Source: Opitutia bacterium
Lineage (GTDB): Bacteria > Verrucomicrobiota > Verrucomicrobiia > Opitutales > UBA953
Length of the DNA stretch: 14,055 nucleotides
Assembly: GCA_021204635.1 (NCBI GenBank)
Contig: JAJPZB010000174.1
Span: 1 to 14,055, forward strand
Direction: 5' to 3'
Numbering within the stretch: the stretch's first letter is position 1; every line of letters starts with the position of its first letter. A program made the translations under genes and the position numbers. Under the pieces are notes generated by a model. It made no database searches. It was not told where the DNA came from and was given only the letters and a program-made list of their open reading frames with translations. Positions 8,709-14,055 of this stretch are shown here, in pieces.

Positions 8709-8756
8709 TCGGTATGGATATGTTTGTCTCGAAACGCTAAAATCGACGCCCGCAAC

Positions 8757-11318
8757 ATGAAAATTTTGAACGCAATCTGGGTAATTTTTCTGTCGGCAAT
8801 AACCGCGTTTGCGCAAAGCTCGGGCGGGGCGGGGGCAATCGCAGCGGGCACGCCGGCGTCGCAAATTTTCGCCGAAGAAAAATTCCTCGCGAGCGACGGA
8901 AAATTTGTCGGCGAAATCTATGTTGCCGACGACGCCGACATCGATGAATTGCGGGCTGCGGAAGATTTGGCGCGGTGGATTCAGCGCGTTTGCGGAACGG
9001 CGAAAATAACCGTGCGCCGAGAGCGCAACGCACCGCCGCGAAATGCGCGCGGGATCTTTTTTGGCAACACTCGTGCCGCCGAAAACGAGAGAATTTTCGC
9101 GACCGTCGCCGGCACGGATTCGTTCGCGATAGTGCCGCGAGGCAATTCGATCTTCTTTGTCGCCGGCACCACCGAGGGTTTGTGGCACGCCGAGGCGCGT
9201 TTCGCCCGCGACATTCTCGGTGTCGATTTCGTCTTCCCAGGCGACGATGGCGCAGAGTGGTCGCCGAAGCGCAGCGTCTTGTTTCCGCGCGAAAAAATCG
9301 AGTTCACGCCGCCGTGGACCTGGCGCAGCGTGTCGCTCGGCTCCGGCGCCGGCAATCGCGAGTGGGCGCTTCATCTCGGCTTCGGCGAGCGCCCGCAAAT
9401 GTCGCACAATCTGTCGCGAATTTTTACCGGCGAAATTTACCAAAAATATCCTGAGTTGCAGCCGGTTTTTCGCGGCGAAAAGGTCACGCGCTTCGATGGC
9501 AGCGCGGCTCAGGCGAATTTGTCGTTGGAAAATTCCGTTGTCGTCGCGACCGAGGCCGCGTCCGAGTTTTTCATCAAAAACCCCGCCGCGCCGATGTTTT
9601 CCGTCGGCATCAACGATTCGACGGTGTGGGACGAATCTCCCGAATCTGAAAAGCTCTACGGCTCGCCGATGAAGTGGTATCGGAATTTGCCCGACCGCTC
9701 GGATTACTTCTGGAACTTCGCGAGCCGCGTGGCAGAGCGCGTCGCCGGCTCCGGCAACATGCGGCAGAAAAAAGTCGCGGCGATAGCCTATTTAGACACG
9801 CAAAACGCGCCCTCGTTCCTGGTCTCGTCCTCGCTCGTGCCGGTGCTCTGCGCCGATCGCTCGATGTGGGTTTTTCCGAAATTTCGCGAAGACGACATGG
9901 AGCTCATGCGCCGCTGGTCGATTTCCGGCGCGACGATTTGGGGAATCTACGATTACTACTACGGAATGCCGTTTCTCGCGCCGCGCATCTTTTTCGACGC
10001 GCAGGCTGAATCGCTGAAATTCGCCTACGACAATGGTGCGCGCCTTTTTTACGCTGAGATTTCCGCGATCGTTCCCTTCGACGCGCCAAAGATCTGGCTT
10101 CTATCGCGCCTGCTCGAAAACCCGCGTGCAGACGCCGCCGCAGAGTTGTCGCGCTTTTTCAAAGTCGCCTACGGAAAAGCCGCACCTCAGATGCACGATT
10201 TCTTTGAAATCTGTGAAAAAACTTGGCGCGAGCAGGGCGGGCAATGCCGATGGATAAAGGCGTGGCGCAACGAAAACGCCGCAGAAATTTTCCCCGAAAA
10301 GACCTTGGAAACTCTCGCAAATCTCCTGAAAAACGCGCGGGAAGCGCTTCCGCAAGAGCCCGAGAGCGCGCGCGATCGCCGCATTGTTGCGAGAATCGAG
10401 GCGACGCAAAAACATCTCGCGCGGGCAAGAGCCTTTGCGCGGAGCTATTTCGAGCGCAAAAAACTTATCGAGGCAAAATTGGATTCCGCCGAGGAAATTG
10501 CGGAGATTTTGCGCAGCCCTGCGTGGAACTTTGAGGAAATATACTCCGACGAAAACTTCCCCGCGCCGGAATTCGCGCCGCACCTCGCCACCGTCTCCGA
10601 CCCGCGAGCTACGGTGTTTGTCAGAATCGTCGATGCCCTGCGCGCTATGCCGAAAAACGAAGCCCGTTCCCGCGCGGAAAACATGCTCGCGCAATTGCTG
10701 CCGGGCGGGCGAAACCGCTTTCCCGCAATCGAAGAATTGCACCCGCACCGGCTCGTGCCCGCACTTTCGGGCGCGCCGATTGTCGCGGAAGACTTCGAGC
10801 CAGATGCCCGCAGAAGTTCCGACGACGGCGAGATGGTGGAAATTTCAAAATTCGTCACCGAGCCGCAGACAGACTGGCGCGTGGGGAAAAATCTCGGCAC
10901 GCCAAAGGGCTGGCGGAGCATTCTCGCGCCCGCAGAAAACGCCATTTCCGGCGAGACAAATATCGCGCATGGCGGGAAAACGGCGTTCCGCGTTGCGGGG
11001 CGCAGCGAAGGCACGGAGATTTCGCGCGATGTCGCCGTGAACGCCGGCGAGGGTCTCGCGGTCTCGATTTGGGCGCGCGGAAAACTCTCCGTCGGCGCTT
11101 CCGCCGGAATCGGGATTTCGTGGCGCGATGCCGCCGGAAACGAACTCTTGTTTAGAGCCGTGCACGTCCCCTGCGGCGAGCAAAAAGAATGGAGACGTTT
11201 TGTCTCAGCTGGCGTCGCTCCTGCCGGCGCAAAATTCGCGAGAATCTTTATTGGTGCGGGTCTTTTGGGCGATGACGACGAAGTATTTTTCGACGATTTA
11301 TCCGTGTTTTCATATTAA
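8757..11318 (+). CDS. Secreted DUF4838-domain protein, probable glycan-degrading enzyme
   Basis: A large exported protein of 853 residues. I chose ATG 8757 rather than an upstream TTG (8691) because it puts a signal peptide, MKILNAIWVIFLSAITAFAQ, at the N-terminus. Residues about 25-150 resemble the N-terminal alpha/beta domain found in front of alpha-glucuronidases (EDLARWIQRVCG; IFFGNT; GLWHAEARFARDILGVDFVFPG). The DUF4838 core follows (about 180-480), with FSVGINDSTVW, WGIYDYYYG and the helical ending FKVAYGKAAPQMHDFFE. A helical region (about 480-650) comes next. The C-terminal 150 residues look like a carbohydrate-binding beta-sandwich, ending FARIFIGAGLLGDDDEVFFDD. The family is frequent in polysaccharide-degrading Bacteroidota, Planctomycetota and Verrucomicrobiota, but its reaction is not defined here. 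Divergence from the fucosidase suggests they act on the same glycan. No Shine-Dalgarno. Confidence 0.82.
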   Translation: MKILNAIWVIFLSAITAFAQSSGGAGAIAAGTPASQIFAEEKFLASDGKFVGEIYVADDADIDELRAAEDLARWIQRVCGTAKITVRRERNAPPRNARGIFFGNTRAAENERIFATVAGTDSFAIVPRGNSIFFVAGTTEGLWHAEARFARDILGVDFVFPGDDGAEWSPKRSVLFPREKIEFTPPWTWRSVSLGSGAGNREWALHLGFGERPQMSHNLSRIFTGEIYQKYPELQPVFRGEKVTRFDGSAAQANLSLENSVVVATEAASEFFIKNPAAPMFSVGINDSTVWDESPESEKLYGSPMKWYRNLPDRSDYFWNFASRVAERVAGSGNMRQKKVAAIAYLDTQNAPSFLVSSSLVPVLCADRSMWVFPKFREDDMELMRRWSISGATIWGIYDYYYGMPFLAPRIFFDAQAESLKFAYDNGARLFYAEISAIVPFDAPKIWLLSRLLENPRADAAAELSRFFKVAYGKAAPQMHDFFEICEKTWREQGGQCRWIKAWRNENAAEIFPEKTLETLANLLKNAREALPQEPESARDRRIVARIEATQKHLARARAFARSYFERKKLIEAKLDSAEEIAEILRSPAWNFEEIYSDENFPAPEFAPHLATVSDPRATVFVRIVDALRAMPKNEARSRAENMLAQLLPGGRNRFPAIEELHPHRLVPALSGAPIVAEDFEPDARRSSDDGEMVEISKFVTEPQTDWRVGKNLGTPKGWRSILAPAENAISGETNIAHGGKTAFRVAGRSEGTEISRDVAVNAGEGLAVSIWARGKLSVGASAGIGISWRDAAGNELLFRAVHVPCGEQKEWRRFVSAGVAPAGAKFARIFIGAGLLGDDDEVFFDDLSVFSY

Positions 11319-11345
11319 AATTACAACTGTTGCAATATTGTAATT
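11319..11345. promoter_or_regulatory. AT-rich dyad upstream of pflB, possible regulator site
   Basis: AATTACAA (11319-11326) and TTGTAATT (11338-11345) are perfect inverted arms around 11 bases. They lie directly after the DUF4838 stop and about 120 bases before pflB. The arms are too AT-rich for a usual terminator and no T run follows. A redox-type regulator would make sense for pflB, but the layout matches neither the usual FNR nor the Rex box. The rest of the interval to 11466 holds only A-rich leader sequence. Confidence 0.3.
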
Positions 11346-11448
11346 ATTTAAATCTTTCCTTTTGGGGAAACAGAGATTAGAGTGCGGGGACGATCGCCGG
11401 TTGTCGGAGAGGTTTCGCCAGCAGCGGTCGCAAAAAAAACAAAAAAAC

Positions 11449-11454
11449 AGGAAG
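11449..11454 (+). promoter_or_regulatory. Ribosome binding site that fixes the pflB start
   Basis: AGGAAG lies 12 bases before ATG 11467, which opens a typical PFL N-terminus. The longer reading from TTG 11362 would add 35 basic, low-quality residues and skip this site. Confidence 0.55.
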
Positions 11455-11466
11455 AACACAGCAAAA

Positions 11467-13722
11467 ATGGAAGATAACTACTCGAAAGCATGGGAAGGAT
11501 TTGTTCCCGGCGAATGGCAGACGTGCATAAACACGCGCGACTTCATTCAAAAAAACTACACGCCCTACACGGGCGACGAGAAATTCCTTGCGGGGATTTC
11601 TCAAAAAACAAAGGCGGTTTGGGCTGCGCTCCAGCCGCTCCTCGAAAAAGAGCGAGAAAAAGGCGTTTTGGACGCCGACGAGAAAGTCGTGTCGGGGATT
11701 ATTTCCCACGGGCCCGGCTACATCGACAAGGAAAACGAGGTCATCGTCGGGCTTCAAACCGACGCGCCGCTCAAACGCGCGCTCATGCCCTACGGCGGGT
11801 TGCGTATGGCGCGGCAGGCTCTCGAATCCTACGGCTTTTCGCTCGATCCCGAGACGGAAAAAATATTCACGGAAAACCGCAAAACTCACAACGAAGCGGT
11901 TTTCGACGTGTATAATTCCGACATCCGCAAGGCGCGTTCGGCGCACATCATCACCGGTCTGCCCGACGCATACGGGCGCGGGCGCATCATCGGCGACTAT
12001 CGTCGCGTCGCGCTCTACGGCTTAGATTTCCTCATCGCGCAACGCAAAAAGGAGCACGACGCGTATGGCGAAGACGAACTTCTCGAGGACGTGATTCGCG
12101 CCCGCGAGGAAATGGCAGAGCAGGTCAAGGCGCTGCAAGAGTTGAAAATTCTCGGCGAGCGCTACGGCTGCGAACTCGGGCGGCCGGCGCGAAATTCGCG
12201 CGAGGCCGTCCAGTGGGTCTATCTCGCATATCTCGCGGCGACAAAAGAGCAAAACGGCGCGGCAATGTCGCTTGGGCGTGTCTCGACATTCCTCGACATC
12301 TACTTTGAGCGCGACCTGAAGGCGGGGAAAATAACCGAGGAAGGTTTGCAGGAAATCATCGACCAGTTCGTCATGAAACTCCGCATAATCCGCTTCATCC
12401 GCACGCCGGAATACAACCAAATCTTCGCCGGAGACCCGACGTGGGTCACAGAATCCATCGGCGGAATCGGCGAGGACGGGCGCACGCTCGTCACGAAAAA
12501 TTCCTTCCGCATGCTCCAAACGCTCTACAATTTGGGGCCTGCGCCGGAGCCGAATTTGACGATTCTGTGGTCAACAAAATTGCCGACCGCGTGGAAGCGT
12601 TTCGCCGCGAAAGTCTCCGTCGAAACATCGTCGATCCAATACGAAAGCGACGACCTCATGCGCCCGCACTGGGGCGACGACTACGGCATCGCCTGCTGCG
12701 TTTCCGCAATGCGAATCGGCAAGCAAATGCAGTTCTTCGGCGCCCGCGTAAACCTCGCAAAATGCCTGCTCTACGCGTTGAACGGCGGCAAAGACGAGGT
12801 CTCGGGAAAACAGGTTTCGCCCGAGTTCTTCCCGATTTACGACAAAGACGTTTTGGACTACGACGAAGTCGCGGCGCGATACGACAAAATGCAGGAGTGG
12901 CTCGCGAAAACATATGTGAACGCGCTGAACGCGATTCACTACATGCACGACAAATACAGCTACGAACGCATTGAAATGGCGCTCCACGACGTGGAAATTC
13001 TGCGCACGATGGCGTGCGGAATCGCCGGTCTCTCTGTTGCTGCGGATTCGCTTTCGGCAATCAAATACGCGAAGGTCTATCCGATTCGCAACGCGGACGG
13101 GCTCATCGTCGATTTCAAAACCGAAGGCGAATACCCGACCTACGGCAACAATGACGACCGCGTCGATAAACTCGCAGTCGGCATCGTGCACGGATTCATG
13201 GAAAAAATCCGCCGCCGCAAAACATACCGCAACTCGCTCCCGACGCAGTCCGTGCTCACGATTACGTCAAACGTCGTTTACGGCAAAAAAACCGGAAACA
13301 CGCCGGACGGTCGCCGCGCCGGAGCCCCCTTCGCGCCTGGCGCAAACCCGATGCACGGTCGCGACAAAAAGGGCGCCGTCGCTTCGATGATGTCGATTTC
13401 GAAACTGCCATACGACGATTCGCTTGACGGAATTTCGTATACGTTCTCGATGATCCCCGGCGCGCTCGGCAAGTCTGTCGATGAGCGCTCCGAGAAACTC
13501 GCAGCCTTGCTCGACGGCTATTTCTCGATGAACCCGCTCCGCGGCTCGCACCACATCAACGTGAATATTTTCGACAGGGCAACATTGCTCGACGCAATGG
13601 ATCACCCCGAGAAATATCCGCAACTGACCGTCCGCGTCTCGGGCTACGCCGTGAACTTCGTGAAACTCACGCGCGAGCAACAACTCGACGTCGTCAGCCG
13701 CACGTTCCACGAAAAAGCCTGA
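11467..13722 (+). CDS. pflB: Pyruvate formate-lyase (formate C-acetyltransferase)
   Basis: A cytoplasmic glycyl-radical enzyme that splits pyruvate with CoA into acetyl-CoA and formate under anaerobic conditions. From ATG 11467 it has 751 residues, close to the 760 of the E. coli enzyme. The N-terminus reads WEGFVPGEWQTCINTRDFIQ. The active-site pair Cys410-Cys411 is in GIACCVSAMRIGKQ, and the radical-bearing Gly726 is in RVSGYAVNFVKLTREQQ, near the C-terminus as required. The two adjacent cysteines separate it from glycerol and diol dehydratase relatives. It needs a radical-SAM activase (PflA); none is in the window, and a strong terminator follows, so pflA is elsewhere. It appears to be a single-gene transcript, with a 148-base upstream region holding a dyad. 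Confidence 0.97.
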   Translation: MEDNYSKAWEGFVPGEWQTCINTRDFIQKNYTPYTGDEKFLAGISQKTKAVWAALQPLLEKEREKGVLDADEKVVSGIISHGPGYIDKENEVIVGLQTDAPLKRALMPYGGLRMARQALESYGFSLDPETEKIFTENRKTHNEAVFDVYNSDIRKARSAHIITGLPDAYGRGRIIGDYRRVALYGLDFLIAQRKKEHDAYGEDELLEDVIRAREEMAEQVKALQELKILGERYGCELGRPARNSREAVQWVYLAYLAATKEQNGAAMSLGRVSTFLDIYFERDLKAGKITEEGLQEIIDQFVMKLRIIRFIRTPEYNQIFAGDPTWVTESIGGIGEDGRTLVTKNSFRMLQTLYNLGPAPEPNLTILWSTKLPTAWKRFAAKVSVETSSIQYESDDLMRPHWGDDYGIACCVSAMRIGKQMQFFGARVNLAKCLLYALNGGKDEVSGKQVSPEFFPIYDKDVLDYDEVAARYDKMQEWLAKTYVNALNAIHYMHDKYSYERIEMALHDVEILRTMACGIAGLSVAADSLSAIKYAKVYPIRNADGLIVDFKTEGEYPTYGNNDDRVDKLAVGIVHGFMEKIRRRKTYRNSLPTQSVLTITSNVVYGKKTGNTPDGRRAGAPFAPGANPMHGRDKKGAVASMMSISKLPYDDSLDGISYTFSMIPGALGKSVDERSEKLAALLDGYFSMNPLRGSHHINVNIFDRATLLDAMDHPEKYPQLTVRVSGYAVNFVKLTREQQLDVVSRTFHEKA

Positions 13723-13756
13723 CGCAGGCTCGCCGCGACAATCGCACCGCGACAAC

Positions 13757-13795
13757 AACGCCGCTCCCGCCACACTTCGGGTGCGGCGTTTTTTT
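13757..13795 (+). terminator. Rho-independent terminator of pflB
   Basis: AACGCCGC (13757-13764) pairs with GCGGCGTT (13783-13790). Past a T-T mismatch the stem continues with CCCG (13766-13769) and CGGG (13778-13781) around an 8-base loop. A run of seven T (13789-13795) follows. It lies 34 bases after the pflB stop. Confidence 0.92.
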
Positions 13796-13799
13796 GTGC

Positions 13800-13965
13800 G
13801 GGTTGGTGGTGAGATTTTGCGAAATTTGGGTTAGTGGTGAGCTTGGGTTGGTGCCGAGATGGGTTAGTGGTGAGGCGTGGCGAGAATGGTTTGTTGCGTG
13901 GCTTGGGTTTGTTGTGAAAATTGGGTTAGTGGCGGGCTATTGGTGAGATTTGGGTTGGTGGTGGC
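13800..13965 (+). repeat. Second G-rich repeat array, core GGGTTRGTGGTGAG
   Basis: Cores start at 13800, 13828, 13845, 13861, 13905, 13923 and 13952, with more degenerate pieces at about 13887 and 13940. Examples are GGGTTGGTGGTGAG (13800), GGGTTAGTGGTGAG (13828 and 13861) and GGGTTGGTGGTGGC (13952). Spacing is looser (16-44 bases) than in the array at 1026. It starts 5 bases after the T run of the pflB terminator and is in the same orientation as the first array. No gene is visible in 13723-14055. Confidence 0.8.
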
Positions 13966-14003
13966 AATATGCAAACCTGCGATGTCGGTTGCCCGCAAGG
14001 ATT

Positions 14004-14041
14004 CTCCCGCTAAGTTAGCGGGAGGGGACCGCGTTAGCGGT
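14004..14041. repeat. REP-like double hairpin at the window edge
   Basis: CTCCCGCTAA (14004-14013) is followed after one base by its complement TTAGCGGGAG (14015-14024). Four bases later ACCGC-gtta-GCGGT (14028-14041) forms a second hairpin. Both share the string TTAGCGG. Two related hairpins in tandem resemble bacterial interspersed mosaic or REP elements. It may continue beyond the window. Confidence 0.6.
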
Positions 14042-14055
14042 GAGGGAGTGTGTTG

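Noticed and set aside
8691..8756. N-terminal extension of the DUF4838 protein from TTG 8691
   Set aside because: It would bury the signal peptide that starts at ATG 8757 and overlap the candidate promoter.
11362..11466. N-terminal extension of pflB from TTG 11362
   Set aside because: The extra 35 residues are basic and unlike PFL proteins; ATG 11467 gives the expected N-terminus and length and has an AGGAAG site upstream.
11467..13722. Glycyl-radical propanediol dehydratase linked to fucose use
   Set aside because: The adjacent Cys pair and the overall sequence fit pyruvate formate-lyase; diol dehydratases have a single active-site Cys.

Overview
The window looks like chromosome of a moderately GC-rich Gram-negative bacterium, most likely an anaerobic or facultative member of the Verrucomicrobiota (an Opitutales-like lineage is my best guess; no marker here proves it). 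Supporting signs are the lipid-A-type phosphoethanolamine transferase, a lipoprotein with a loose lipobox, secreted GH29 and DUF4838 glycan proteins, pyruvate formate-lyase beside NADH dehydrogenase subunit A, and several genes with no Shine-Dalgarno sequence.

Layout. Bases 1-700 hold the 5' part of a minus-strand lipoprotein gene that runs off the left edge. Then come a tRNA-Leu(GAG), an intrinsic terminator and a G-rich tandem repeat. Next is a plus-strand series: a membrane phosphoethanolamine transferase with a (GA)16 tract in its first codons, nuoA, a three-part diadenylate cyclase (PTS EIIA-like + pyruvate-kinase-C-like + DAC domain), a LysE-family exporter carrying an in-frame repeat insertion, and a short CstA-type transporter. 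An alpha-L-fucosidase (minus) and a large DUF4838 protein (plus) are divergent around a short regulatory interval. The last gene is pflB, followed by a strong terminator, a second G-rich repeat array and a REP-like double hairpin at the right edge.

How the parts may work together. The cyclase, exporter and CstA genes are closely spaced on one strand (10 and 26 bp apart) and may be co-transcribed, which would place c-di-AMP synthesis with transport. CstA relatives include pyruvate importers and pflB consumes pyruvate, so the region touches pyruvate metabolism at several points. The fucosidase and DUF4838 protein look like a small secreted glycan-degrading pair. The transferase would modify the cell surface.

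Most notable: (1) a predicted phase-variable surface-modifying enzyme, where gain or loss of one GA unit leads straight to a stop codon; (2) the unusual EIIA/PK_C/DAC fusion; (3) a dispersed repeat with core GGGTTGGTGGTG that starts just after two separate terminators and also sits, in the opposite orientation, inside the exporter gene, where its insertion encodes a Cys/His/Asp-rich loop.
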